Origin: Clarireedia homoeocarpa
Lineage: Eukaryota; Ascomycota; Leotiomycetes; Helotiales; Rutstroemiaceae
Assembly (NCBI GenBank): GCA_001465935.1
Contig: LNKV01000038.1
Coordinates: forward strand, 70,176 to 134,175
DNA: 64,000 nt
Direction of reading: 5' to 3'
Of the stretch, positions 1 through 12,834 are shown in pieces. A program made the position numbers and the translations under genes. The notes beneath the pieces were generated by a model. The model was not told the DNA's origin and searched no databases. It saw only the letters and a list, made by a program, of their open reading frames with translations. The stretch's first letter is position 1, and each line of letters begins with the position of its first letter.

Positions 1-920
1 CAAGATTCCATGGCGGCGGTCAATAACCCAGTCTTAGATACACCCGACAAAGACTTTCTTGTAACAAGTTTGGACTTGTTAAGCGCTATTATTCAAGCAG
101 TGGATGAAAAGCAATCCGCAGCCCTCGTATCCGCCTCGCAACCCCAGCTATTTGAACTTCTCGTATACTGTATGGAAGATCCCGAAAACGAGGTTCGCCA
201 ATCATCGTACGCAGTGCTGGGAGATTGTGCCAAATTCGTATTTCCACAACTGCAGCCATTCCTACCCACATTACTTCCGGTTCTTGTTCGGCAGCTTGAC
301 TTGGATTCGATCGTCGATGAGCAAATTGAGAACACCTTTAGCGTACTCAACAATGCTTGTTGGTCGGCCGGCGAAGTTGCACTCCAGTATGGCAAGGACA
401 TGGCTCCATATGTGCCTAAGTTGTCTGAAAAATACCTTGAAATATTATCTAATCCCCTGGTACCGAAGTCGGTGACGGAGAACGCAGCAATTGCCTTGGG
501 CCGGTTAGGGTTGCACAATGCTGAAATTCTTTCACCGCACCTGGCCACCTTCTCAAAACCTTTCTTGCAGTCACTCAGTGGTGTAGACTACAACCTAGAA
601 AAGGCGACTGCTTTCAAAGGGTTCTTGTCCATCGTTATGCTGAACCCGCAGGCGATGGAGAAAGATATTGCCCAGCTGATCACGGAGATTGCTCGATACA
701 AAAAAGATGACGAATCGACCACTCCATCAACTGCTGAACTACAACAGGTACACAATATTCATACGCTTCTTGCATCTAGTGTGACAGTAGAGTGTTGCTA
801 ACATGTCTTTGACAGGTCCTCGATCTTTACAAAAATCTCATCCCCGATTTTCAAGCATTTTTGGTCGGCCATATCAACCCAGCCGATGTGAACTCTTTAA
901 GAGCAACATACAATGTGTAA
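1..920 (+). CDS. kap104: Transportin / importin beta-2 (Kap104-type), C-terminal part, 5'-truncated by window edge
   Basis: Karyopherin that carries PY-NLS cargoes such as hnRNP-type mRNA-binding proteins through the nuclear pore. The reading frame is open from base 1, so the gene starts upstream; 283 C-terminal residues are visible. They form alpha-helical HEAT-type repeats. The stretch around residues 110-125 (NNACWSAGEVALQYG) and the tail ending LRATYNV match the transportin-1/Kap104 C-terminus in character. One phase-0 intron (748-815, 68 nt) interrupts the gene: exon 1-747 ends ...AELQQ and exon 816-920 encodes VLDLYKNLIPDF and onward to TAA. Reading straight through the intron would give a false end at 801. 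The family assignment rests on recalled similarity. Confidence 0.88.
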
Positions 921-3900
921 ATATGGCAATGTGTAATTGGGCCCAACTTTTGAAAGCAGGGCATGGGGACAATGGTACAACAACTGTGCAGATAGAAGGT
1001 GTCAAGAAATCGGTCAAATCGGCGGGATATGGCGAGTTCGGCATACATCTTTGAATTCTGATGGAAACAAAAGGTCAATACAAGCAGTGAATCTGCAAAG
1101 CAACTTCTCGAATGCAAAATATGATATTTGTATTTACCGCATAGTTCTAGCGTGACGGAATTTGCGTCTTATGATATGGGTGGATGGACGAGGTCGTCGT
1201 CTTTTTGGGCAAAAGGGATATGGGAATGAATTGACCTGAAAGGAGAGAGGAAAATAGCATAAACACAATCTGGCAAAAGGCTCGCATAGCGAACGATATC
1301 ATGGTTTCTCTTCTTCTTTTGGTTTTCATCTTCAGCGGTTTCCCCTCTGCATATATAGGTAGTTTATTTTCACCTGAGTAGGCGAGTGAGATTAGTTGGA
1401 GAAGATGGTGAATCGGGAAATCTTGATCAGTTGACATACGTACATAGAAATGAAATTTATGTGATGGGTGGCAGGTTGGGAAGGGATGCTGGCTGGCTGT
1501 CATCATGGCTGATATGAGGGAGGGAGGGATGGGTGGATGGATGGGTGGGTGGATATGGAAAAACATCACAACTAGATAGATAAATAGATAGTAGATAGAT
1601 ATACCTTGAACTTTGGCATCTTCCTTGAGTGCTTTCTTGGACTTTGACATGCTATAGTGTAAGTAGATTGAAAGTGAATGAAGGTCAGATAGGTCTAACG
1701 CTCTTGGAGATTGAAGGAAGGAGAGGTGATGATGTGGTGATGCTTCTGAGGAGAAAAGGGAGAGGGAGCAGACTGTTGAGATGTCCCGTCGAGCCAAAAA
1801 CGACCACTTCGCTGCTCAGTAGGGAGGTTAGGAGTGACGTACTCGCTTCTGGTTGCAGTCAGTGCCTGCATATGTCAATCGATCGTCATGTAGCAGATAA
1901 ATGAATAGAAAACCGCGCACATTCTGCCCTACGCGGGAGATGAGAGGAGCAAATACTCGCAGATGTTTCGGGTAGATTGGGAAAGCCCCGGGCAATAGTA
2001 TTCCGGGTTGTAGGTATGGCTTCTTTTGAGCACTAGGTGTGTATGGTACTAGGTAGGTAGATGGAGATGGAGAGTGAGAAGAGGGTAAACAACTCATAGA
2101 GTGGAGTTCGAGATGGGGTAGCTGAAAAATGATCGTCGGCGGCCCGGATTCAGGGGCTGGGTTTGGTTGGTCGCCGCGTGGCGGGCGGCGTTGGGGGAAT
2201 GTTGGTTGAGATGGATGCTTGCTTGTATGTGTGTGTATGTGTGTGTTTGTGTGTGATGGGGCGAGGGGGGAGTTCCTAGTGGTAGATGGGAGAGGGGGCC
2301 ACTTGGGGAGGTTAGTGGGAGGATAGGTGGATGTCTGGTTGGAGGACTGGCGTCGGTGGGGTTGTGTATTGTACTAGATTGGAAGGTGTGAAGGTGGGAA
2401 GATGGTTTGAAGGGGGGTGCACTAGATGCACTAGATGCACTAGGGGTTTATGACTTGAGTTTGGTTGAGTTGAGTTGAACTGAATCGAATTGGGTGGAAG
2501 CAGCTCATTGGAAGGTAGGCAGTGGCAAGTGACGGATACTGGAGGATGGTGAGGTGGTGTGAGGTGACTTGAGGGTGAAGGAGGTAGTCCGACTGGGTGG
2601 GAGAAGAGTTGGACAGAGTAGGTGTTTCGTAGTTCTCTGGGTGGTGCTAAAGACATGCAATCATTCTTTCTTGGATTAGAAACTGTGTTGAAAGCTACAA
2701 CTGGTCGGCGTGTCGACTCTATCGCCTCTACTGCATCCATCGTCTGCCCATCTGCCTGCTGTTTTTTGCATGTGACGAACATGCACTTGTCAGCGACGGC
2801 GCGTCTGCTCACTTCTCGGACTCTACAGGTAATCACTCGTTCGTCGTATATGGCCAGCGATTAAGCATTGATGACTACGGAGTTTTATATTCTAACTGCT
2901 TACATTGTTCCAAGCGCCACCGGCAGATAGATGAATACCCGTTAAACTGGGGCAAGATCTCGGGTCATCTACATCTACTATGTAGAATGACTTGCTCCGC
3001 GCTTCTTTCTTCTTTTGCTGCATATAGGAGGTAAAACATAGAACACGGTTAAAGTGATTACCATGCATATTGCTGATTAGTGGTCTCGCCCATCTCCGTC
3101 CAAGGGGATTTCGAGATGGGATTCCTAACACTGGCATGTTGACGTCGACAATTCCGTTCTCTGCTTCGCCACGACTATACGGAGAGAGGGCCAGAAACAG
3201 CAGGAGACAATTCGTATTCCCCCATATTTTCCAGCCCTTCAACAGCCGATCGACTCTATTTCCCACAGTACGGCGCTACCCGTAAAAGGTTCCTCCTCAA
3301 CGCGCCGCCCCACTTCTTGAAAATTGCACCTCGTGTTCCCCCGCGGGCCTTGTCCATCATGAAAATCGAATGGCTGAGAGAACCTTTACTCAAAAGCTCA
3401 GACCCAGACTCTTCGTGTTGGTATTGGTAGAGAGAGTTTAGAAAGACGGGAATCACACCCGTCAAACGCCCCTATCTCTCTAGACGATGACTAAGTATGC
3501 TTGGCTCATTCACGGGGCTCGTGATTGATCCTTGTGGATGAAACTGATACTGTCTCTTGCGTACCCGTCTCTGTCGATCTTGTCGGGAGTTGAGTGCGGA
3601 CGGGTTGCAAATTCAGACGCTGCAAGGGATGAACTGAGTGGAAAGCGGTGATGACCTTGAGGAAGAAATGAAACGGTCACCGCGATTTCAAAGGAAGAGT
3701 CGTCGCGACGACTGTAGCTCAATGCACCATTCTATTGGAGACTGCCCAATGTCAAGCAGGAATTAATAGCCCAATAACCAGCCCAATAACCAGCCCAACA
3801 ATCCACAAAATCGAAGAATTCCTACCTGATAAGGATTGCGGTCACCTCGGCTGCTTGGAATCATCCGCCAGATGAAGCCGATTCAGGATACCTGGCCACA

Positions 3901-6000
3901 GCGAGCGACCCCGATCGATATCTCCTGCAAGAGGCTTTGTTTGCTATCTGCTGCAAAGGTTGGCTGACCAGCTAAACTCTCCGATTCGCCATCTCAATGT
4001 CTGGAGTGGCACAAGACGGGATGGGATATATTATTTGTACACGATAGGATCACACATTCACCGACTTCTGAAAAGATCAAATTGATTAGATGTACCCCGC
4101 ACTCTTCAATACCCCCTTCCTGGTAATTCTGTTCCTGCTCGAGTTCCTTGTTTTGTGCGAAGCACAGTGCAGGACTGCAGCACAAGAGGCAACCTATCGG
4201 GCAAATGAATCGATCTTGGGTCTTGTTCCCGATGCGTTATTACTATGGTATGTGCACACTGACCTAGATAATTACCCTTCGTACTTGAGGTGTCATGGTA
4301 ACGTCGACGAGAACTTCTACATAGAGCAATCGAAGGGCATATGAGACGGAGCATGGTAGAAGATCCGCCTGCATCCGACAGCAAGAACCCCGACGGCGCG
4401 GATCAAATACTGACCCGGGGTGGTGAGATACTGAAAGTTTCCATCAGCGCAGGTGACCAGTTGTTGGTTTTGCGCAGGAGGCATGGAGATATAATACAGT
4501 ATTGGGGGTTCCGCTGCTCAGCCTGGGAAGGAGACCAGCTAGATGATAGGTAGTCCACGGTACCGAGTAGTCAAGGTAGGATTCGGATGATACCTACGCA
4601 CGTAAAGCAGTGACGATGCGATGGAACTCAATGAGCTATTTAAAGAAATGGCTTCTGCCTGATAAACGAAACGCGGAATTGAGCATCGTTTCGATCTATG
4701 TATGCAGCCACAACGACTGACTCGCTCTACCCTTTCGCTAGATAATCCGAAGGTGGTAGGTAGATAGTAGGCCGTATGTAGCTGGTAGGAAGGAAGGCAG
4801 GCAGGCAGGCAGGCAGGCAGGGCTCAGTATATAGTAGGTAGGTAGGTAGGTAGCTTCGCGTAACCAACGCATGCGGACAATGCTGTGCGTGCTGTAGCGA
4901 AGCGTCCGGAGCAATCCAAATTGGGCCAAACGGATCTGCTGCTCACGAACCAACCCATTTCTGCAGGTGGTCTCGCAGCTACGAACACCGTGAAGTACGG
5001 AGTAGAGCCTTTAGTTCATGGAAAAGACCACCGAATCGCACTTTGTACAAGTAAAGAGCAGGTTAAGCGAGGCTAGTTCTACCTGCTGACTTACCTTGCT
5101 TTCCATGTCCACCCCGAACGCCCACTTATGCTTCACTAGGCAATTTATTTAAAGTAGTCGCAGATCACGATAGAAAAAACGACAAAACCCTGGGCCTCCA
5201 GGATATCCCAGATAGCTGCAGAGCAAAGGAACCCGGTGCTTGGCTGACGCCTTGGCGTCTTCAAGATCTTTCGACTTTGGCCATCTGCAGTTTGCGGAGT
5301 ATATACGAAGTTACTTCAAGGTCGCCCTTTTCACCCCTTTCGCCTTGCTTCCATACGAACCTTATTCTTTTGCTTGGGTGTGGTACCCGAGGGAACATTT
5401 ATGCATAATTTTCACTGTATCCACGAGGGAGCATCTTCCTTTCAGCGTATCCAATATGCATGACATGGCATGCCATGGCATGATGCTACAGTATGGGCAT
5501 ACAGTAATCGTGACCATTCAACACTTTGGCCAACAGCCACCAACAGCCCGTCCTATTCTCACTTCCTCTTGGCTTCTCCTTCTTGTCTTTCATCTCTGTA
5601 CCCCCCGAGCCCCTACCAGTACAACTACTGCGTTACCAACTGCCGTCCTTGCGCCGTTGTTTCGGTGAGTGCTCTTCTTTAATCTACCGGTATATATCCG
5701 GGAACCATTGACCCTCGGGGGATACCAGTGGGCGTTGCACACCCCAGGCCAAGAGCGAAGTACAGCATCGTTTCACCAAAGTTCACCAAGCTCCAACTTT
5801 AATGTAGCTCGCGCATGACTCCAGAGCGTCTGATTGGCATTGGCATGGTTTAAAGGTTGAGGAAAGCGTGGAAGACCCTGGTAGACCAAGTAACCAACCC
5901 TGTCCCTGAGCCCGATGCACCGGTCGTCCCGAGTGTTGTCATTGAATGCAGAATCGCAGCTATCCTTCTTCGAAAGCGCATTGAGACAGTCCGAACGACC
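921..6000. other. Gene-poor spacer, first part: simple repeats, no convincing gene
   Basis: Begins with the 3' flank of the transportin gene. No open frame here shows a domain or convincing exon structure. Low-complexity tracts include GGAT/GGGT-type repeats (about 1525-1555), GATA-type (1573-1601), TG-rich (2220-2255), three TGCACTAGA copies (about 2418-2440), and (GGCA)6 followed by TAGG repeats (4796-4853). A 14-bp perfect palindrome lies at 5464-5477. A short minus-strand frame (ATG at 1650, donor-like site at 1604) and a plus-strand frame with a hydrophobic start (4090-4344) are discussed as findings, not called as genes. Confidence 0.6.
4796..4853. repeat. Compound microsatellite (GGCA)6 then TAGG repeats
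   Basis: Six perfect GGCA units at 4796-4819, a short GC/AT junction, then four TAGG units at 4835-4850. It lies in the long gene-poor spacer and is probably variable in length between isolates. Confidence 0.9.
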
Positions 6001-6782
6001 GACGCAGTGGACGACGCAGTGGACGCATGTGGAACTGTCTCAAAGAGATCGCGCGAAGACATCATAATGAGTGGGTATATCTTTTCAGCCGTGATCTTCG
6101 CTAGCCGTGGATGTCTGTTCCGTGCCAGAGATGGATGTATCATAGCTTTTTTACGAAGATGCGCAGTCCACCCTTGGGATTGGTTTGTTGCTTTTCCTTT
6201 TCCTGTGCTTCTCTCTCACCGCCAACGAATGGAAAAACCTTACTCTGTTTGTCGGTCGGGTGATCAAAAAGCGAGCTCACTGGAGCGTAGAGCGTGGATT
6301 GGCTTTAGCCTTTTTGATATCTTTCGATCATCCACCCATTTATGAGCCAATGGTAGGGAAGAGTCGAAAATTCCACATCCATCTTTAGCATCGGGGAACA
6401 ACCTTGGCAAAGCCCACAATACTGACCTACGCTGAATCAGAATACCCGTTTACTGCAATATGGGTGGAGTATATTCAGCCTTCAACTGTAGAGTTGTCAA
6501 TAGCTTCTTCATTACTTCGTAACGTTATCTAATGTTTGATTAGCCTGTTCGATCTATTCCTCGTCGTCGGGCATGTTTCTCCCTCCTCCCTCCTCCCCCC
6601 CGAGAGTCAAGGAACAAGCCAAAATTGACGTTGGTCAACCCCAGCAGCTTGCGAACGAGGGAGAGTAAGACAAAAGTCTATATTCTAGAGTCAAAATTCG
6701 ACCCTCAGAGACCGGGCGAGACGGGAAGGGAAGGGAAGGGAAAATGACATTCAACTTGAAACTCGGTAATGCCGTTTGCTCC

Positions 6783-6826
6783 TTGATGATTGATGATTGA
6801 TGATTCATGATTGATGATTGATGATT
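6783..6826. repeat. GATGATT tandem repeat
   Basis: About six units of the 7-mer TGATGAT with one variant (TTCATGAT) near the middle. Short tandem array in non-coding DNA. Confidence 0.85.
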
Positions 6827-7238
6827 ATCCATCACACCGAGGCTCCGGCGAGCTAGATGTGGAAATGCGATGTCATGGATGGGGAAATGCAAATACCAAT
6901 GCAAATACCAATGCAAATACACAAAATTTTCGACTGATCCGAGGGGCGAATCTCATGATTATTAATATATTAATACAAGTACGGCGATAATATAAAATAC
7001 ATCAAATAGAAATCTTACTGCAGACCGACTGCAGAAAGCAAAAGCAGTTCAAGGCGCAAGCAACCCCCAAAGAAAATCCGCTTTCTATACTACGTAGTAT
7101 CGAGATGTAGCACGAGCATTCTACAACCTGCATCCTTTCTCCATCTTATGTATGTATGTACGTACGTATGTAAATCAAAGTGAGGTTTTACCACTGAGAA
7201 ACACGGCTCGTGATAATCTTCTAGAAGGAATACAAGCA

Positions 7239-7260
7239 CCCCCCCCCCCCCCCCCCCCCC
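7239..7260. repeat. Homopolymer C22
   Basis: Uninterrupted run of 22 C on the plus strand in non-coding DNA. Runs this long are prone to length error in sequencing, so the exact count should be treated with caution. Confidence 0.95.
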
Positions 7261-10160
7261 AGCCCATGCAGCTAAATATAGTTTTTGACTTTTCCTCACC
7301 TGTTTTTTTCTTCCCTTGCGCAAAAGGCCGATATCAGTCAGTCAGTCAGTCAATCAGTCACTTATGCAAGATATTGATGCAAACTGCAGATGCAGATAGA
7401 TGGCGGCGACTTGTACTACGGTATAGTTAGTGCAGGGCATGCATGGATTTTCCTACTGTGCTACTTACTGGAACTAGATGGACTGACTGACTATTGAGCA
7501 CAAGCATACAGACGCTCGACCCTGAACGACAAATTCCCGCTTTCGTCTAGTGCTCAGTTGCAGTAAGTTATGTATGGTATATGTATGTATGTATGTATTT
7601 ATGTATGGTATTGGTATTGATATTGGTTACTTATTCATGCATGGATGCGCCGCGCCGACCATGCTGCTTCTGGGTATGGAGACAGGAGACGAGACGAGAC
7701 GAGACGAGACGCGGGCGCTCACACAGAGACAGAGTTGTTCGTGCTCTACTGTGCTCTACTGTGCTATGCTGTGCGGGATGGGGATCGATCCGCATGCATG
7801 GGACCACAGTGGAGGCGTAAAATGATCACAGGCAATACGCGCAATACAGTAAGGGAAGGCAAATAAATGGGTTCTAGATTTGAACAGCAGACGAGATGCG
7901 CAGCATACATCCATACTCTTGATGAGTGTGTCGACAAAAGAGGAGACGGTAGGAGTTTGAGTCAGCGTCCAAGAGCATGAATAATCGGAATCCTTTCCCA
8001 CATCACACAGCATCGTCATCACATTACATGTTATACCTTACATATGCCACCGAAATAGAAGAAGGAAGAAGTGGAAGAAGAAGAAGAAGGGAAAAATCAG
8101 ATGTTTCCGCAGCCCGTTCTAGCGTACCTTTTCTCCTCCCCTTCACACACCCGCGACAGCCCCTGGTGCCCTGTAAAAGAAACGCCAAAGGCGGTGAAGC
8201 GCGGGATGGAGCCCAAAATTCAAGGGAAAAAAAAAAAAAAATAAAAATAAAAAATAAAAAAATAAAATATTGAGGGTCCAAATAAATGTCAAAAGTCCAT
8301 CAACTAGCTGGTAGATTCATGGATAGAGTCAATTGTCATTTAAGCAGCGTCTGAAACGGCCCAAATTGACACGTCGCAGATCAAGGGCCTAGGCATTTAG
8401 CTCCGTATTTGGACTCTAGAGTCTAGAGAGAATCGGAAGATGGATGAGAGAAAGTTGAGTCCGGAGAAACTCGAAACGTCTTTTGGCATCTGGGTAGAAC
8501 CATGTTTTGCATGTTTTGCTGGATAGTATTGATGTCGGTTTGGCTGATCAGGCAAAGGACTTTTAACCAAGTAGGTTTTGCGCACGAATGAACCACCTCC
8601 GTTTCATAACAGCCTATGTTGTGCAAGAAACCCCCCCTCCCCCAACTCAACACTTTGGCCGCCATTGAAGGGGCGCTCAGGAGTTGGTAACGTGCATATC
8701 AAACACCTCAAAAAGCCAATTTGTGTTTCTAGCAGCAACAGGAGATTTGTGTTAAAGCTTTGGGAACCAGTTGAACTCTCGAATCATGAATGAATCAGGA
8801 TGATGCCGGGCTTATCCTGTGACTTGATATTTGCTTTGCATGGCGTAGACCAAGAATCCAGGGGGGGGGGCAGGTTTAAACGGCGAACGGGCGTATATCC
8901 GGCTTCCGGTGGTTCATTGGTTGGGTCACTTTGGGAACAAAAGGGTTCATAGGTGGATATCCAAGGCCCCGACCAGAAATGGCTATATCCGCCGTTTTCC
9001 AATACAGTACAAGTAGCGTGTCCATTGGGTCCCTTGGATGATATCTGAGCTTTTTATATAGCCGACCGGCAGTTTCACTCAGCCTGCCATCAGAAACAGC
9101 GCAAGCCCACCAAACCCATGACGATGCCCTTCTACGCCGCCCATTTTAAGAGATGATGCAAAAACGGACACGAGAAACTGGCCAGGGCGGGCGGCCGAGT
9201 ATGAGGGTTTTCGCGGTTTCGCTTTGCTCGTCCATCGGAGAAGATTGGAAGGGGCCAGCTCTCACTGTAGGAAGGGAAGCGGTGCGACACTGGTAAGAAT
9301 CTCAATGATCCATCATGCTGGTCGTGGTTTAGTGCGAGGCGGAGTTGGTTCGCGTGTGTTGCCAATTATTGACCAAGGATGGATGATGGACACATTTGGA
9401 TTGTGATGTTTTGCGACGGTTCGATGCTGCTTGGCTACTTTGCTCACACGCCGCCCAAGCCCAAACGCAACAATAAGCTGGTTATGCGTTCCCGCCCCCA
9501 GGGAAACCATTCCCTTAAAAGTATCATCATAGGTTGCGCCGCGGATGGTAAGGCGAGGTAAGGCAAGGCAAGGTAAGGCGGTGGGACGAATTGGGCTGGA
9601 TGGGATTCGAGAGAAGTTTCCCTAATACAGTAAAAAAGAAAAGATATGTCTTTCCCCACCAATGCTTGATGGCTCATGCATTTCATTAGATCAGGAGAGG
9701 TAAGGTGTGCATTTACAATACATCTTGCATCGCCGTGCAGTGCAGTGCAGCGCAGTGCAGCAAATCGTGGTGGTATAACATAGCTTTGATATTCGTTCAC
9801 CTTGGTTTCGAGTGCTCAACATGCTCACATTGATTGGAATGCTGACGCTGACGGTGATGCTTCTGTACTGCTGCGGCGATTCAGTTCATGCCTCGGTCCG
9901 TTTGACTTCTCTGACGGGCACGGATATACATGTATGTCACTAGCAGGCAGCCAACATCAGCTCGGAGCTGGAATACTACAATGCCCCGAAGGGTAAAAAT
10001 GCTGTCATCGTCTGGCGGTTTCGTCTAAAACCGCGCAAACCAGCCAAATGGGTACGAAGTATGTTCATAGCCGGTACCACCACGGAACCTTTCGCCGAGG
10101 AAAAGTTCTGATTCGTCGAGTTTTTATTCAGAGTTTGCACTTTGTCGTGCAAAAAAGTGT

Positions 10161-10202
10161 AAAGCGCGCAGTGGAAAGTGGAAAGCGCGCAGTGGAAAGT
10201 GG
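10161..10202. repeat. Perfect 21-nt tandem duplication
   Basis: Two identical adjacent 21-nt copies (10161-10181 and 10182-10202), each beginning AAAGCGCGCAG and ending AAAGTGG. It is followed by an A-run. Confidence 0.9.
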
Positions 10203-10370
10203 AAAAAAAAGGCCAAACCCGAGGCAACTTTTCGACTCTCCCACTCCGATCAGGCCAATCAGGCAATCCTTTACGGCTATGACGGAGAGTTTCCGTATGC
10301 CAGGACTAAAAGAGGGCAAGAGAAGACTCACAATTTATCCTCCACAGGACGAAGCGAATTCCGGAATTTA

Positions 10371-10399
10371 CCTACCTTGGTATAGTATACCTTGGTAGG
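10371..10399. repeat. Imperfect 29-bp inverted repeat
   Basis: Outer arms CCTACC/GGTAGG and inner arms GGTATA/TATACC pair, separated by TT:TT mismatches around a single central G. The DNA could extrude a cruciform or its RNA a small hairpin; a dimeric protein-binding site is the other obvious reading. Confidence 0.7.
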
Positions 10400-10593
10400 G
10401 TTTTGCATGGAGCTCGGCTGCCAACCAATCAGACGTCAATCCGCCGACGAGCTAGTCCACATTATTACTTCATTTTTCGGATTTATTCTTGGGTTTATTT
10501 TTGGATCCGCATGCATGTGTGCATTCCTGATTCTTTTTTCTCTCTTTCGGCTGCTGCTGCTCTCGTTCTTGTTCTGTCGTTCTCTCCACTTCA

Positions 10594-10678
10594 CTGTCCC
10601 CTCGTCCCCTCGTCCCCTCGTCCCCTCGTCCCCTCGTCCCCTCGTCCCCTCTACTGTCCCCTCCACTGTCCCCTCCAC
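10594..10678. repeat. TCCCCTCG minisatellite
   Basis: Six to seven perfect 8-mers (CGTCCCCT phase) at about 10599-10651, followed by degenerate CTACTGTCCCC and CCACTGTCCCC units. Strong strand asymmetry: C/T-rich on the plus strand and G-rich on the minus strand, where the regular GGGG blocks could form a quadruplex. Confidence 0.9.
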
Positions 10679-12603
10679 CTTTAGCATAATCCCCAAAGGC
10701 TCGCATCAGAAGATCTACGCCGCCTGAGTCTGATTCGCCATATTCTCTTTTCCTTTCCGCATGGGTCTTGCTTCTCTCCACTAACCCTCATGGTTTTGGG
10801 CTACGTCCGTTCTCGTTCTACAGGGGCATCTATCTATCGCAGATGGACGATGCGAGCAAAGTATTGATTTGTATTGAAGCTGGGTGAAGCAAGGAGATGT
10901 TGATTTGTTGCTGCAGGAAAGGTTTCCATGGTCGTTCGGTAGATGACTAAACAGAAAAAGGGATCTTGACTGGTGATGACGATGGTGATACCTTGGTGAT
11001 ACATGGTGATACTTGGTAGTGATGACACAGGTATAAAAAACATTGCCAGATTTAGAAATTGTTCCTTCGAGTTGTTGCCCTTGTCAGAATTGTGGGGATG
11101 TCTAACCTTACCGGGCCCAGCCCATGTAAGTGCATTACTGTATATATTCATACTTGTAAAAGGCTCCGATGATAAAACTCCATATTTCATGTTTATAACT
11201 TATTTCATATTCCATACTTATATTTTATACTTTATATAACGTTACTTCACACTCCACACTTCACACTCCACACTTCACACCTCACATTCGCACTTTTCAT
11301 ATTTCACTTTGTAAACCGGCCACGCTGATGGGGCAGTGGGGGCCAGACGCTAGAGCCTAGAATGGCATAAAATGGTTCGGAATAGCCGTCAAGGGAATGG
11401 TCTAACCGTCTGTTTAAACCTTATGGGCCACCTGGGAGGATACAATGCCCACCGTCCACCGTCCAGTGCCCCCCCCCGGTGTGGAATCCGACTCTTGTAC
11501 CCTCGTTCTTTTTACCCAGCCACCCCATCCATACTACCTTGGCCGAACTCCCTTGGCCGAACTCCCTTGGCTGACTACTGCCTGCCTGACTGCTACCTGC
11601 CTACTGGACTGAACCACAACCAAACATCCCCCCTTCCTTCCTGTGGCACTGAAAATGGTCCCTTGTTTTGGCACGTACGAAGTATCGCAGATGATTATAT
11701 GATTATGTGTGTGTGCGATTTGTGTGCGCGATGGATGGGAATGGAAACATGCAATATTGCTATGGATGACGGTGGATGGCTGTGAATGGCGGAGAGTGGA
11801 TGAGAATGGGAACGTCATGCGATTCCAATCATTACATATTATGTACCACCATCACCATCGCCATGCTACCTATCCATCCATCGACGCATCCATTTTTTGG
11901 ATCCAACCATGACATATGGTGCGAAGCTGCTGATACTTTTTGCTTTTCCTGCCCGTGGAGACAGACTACTAGGCTCTAGGAAGAATTCATCGACTAGACA
12001 GACTCTAGGGAGTAGGCTAGCTAACTACAGATAGCTGCAAGTACATGCGATTACATACAGGACTAAGTGCAGTACAATGAAATCACAACCCGTTTCCCAC
12101 ATGACCCACGCCCGTAGCCCATCAACGCCGGATCTAACAATGACCCTGATCTATCCAAACCTGCCAACAAGCCACCTACCACCTACCACCTACCACCTAC
12201 CACCGACCCTTACTTGGGACACTACTTGTCCGCATACCAAGCGACGGTTGGTAGACGGAGAGGGCAGTTGGTGGTGTTGGAAAGTTGGGTGGTTACATGT
12301 GTGTCTATTCCCGTACATTTACATTTTTATTGGGTTGACTTGTACCTGTCTATCTGCGCCTTTTCCAAGTATGGGGCCGTTCCCAAAAATAAGACCTAAA
12401 ACTAGCCTGAGCTGCAAATCCCTTCTTCCGTACCGAGTCACAGCTCGCTCGCTGTACTATTACATACATAGATAGCATTGCCATACCATACCATACCATA
12501 CGGGCCAAACGAGAGAGCAAATCGCACCGTGCCATATCCATCCTGCCATGTGTGTTGAGGTATGGGTGTGGGTGTGTTCTCTGCGTGCGTGGGTGCATGT
12601 GGA

Positions 12604-12834
12604 TGGGGGCATGGGATGACGGGTATGGGATAGGATGGAATGGGATGGGGGTGGGAATGGGATGGTATGGAATGGGATGGCATGGTATGGTATGGTATGG
12701 TATGGTATGGTGTTTGTGCCTCTGTGTGTTGTGTTGTGTTGTGTTGTGTTGTGCTTTGCTGTGCTATGCTATGCTGTGCTGTGCTGTGCTGTGCTGTGCT
12801 GTGAATTCTGCTCGCTGCTCGCTGCTCGCTGCTC
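12604..12834. repeat. Cluster of GGTAT, TGTGT/TGTGC and GCTGCTC simple repeats
   Basis: Successive short arrays: a degenerate GGGATGG tract, GGTAT units (12682-12711), TGTGT drifting into TGTGC units (about 12725-12803), and GCTCGCT units (12810-12834). The gradual drift in unit sequence suggests stepwise slippage. Confidence 0.85.

Noticed and set aside
5857..6345. 162-codon plus-strand frame
   Set aside because: Starts at TTG, overlaps an opposing 97-codon frame, and shows no domain or splice context.
7962..8022. Minus-strand GTGATGA ... CTGA pair
   Set aside because: 61-nt span without terminal stem and without a convincing rRNA antisense.
9444..9800. 118-codon minus-strand frame
   Set aside because: Crosses AGGTAAGGC and CAGTGCAG simple repeats that create its ALPYLALPYLAL-type residues; not a credible protein.
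10783..10792. CTAACCCT as a possible telomerase RNA template
   Set aside because: Only eight bases, followed by CATGG rather than AA; too short for a TTAGGG template and no supporting structure.
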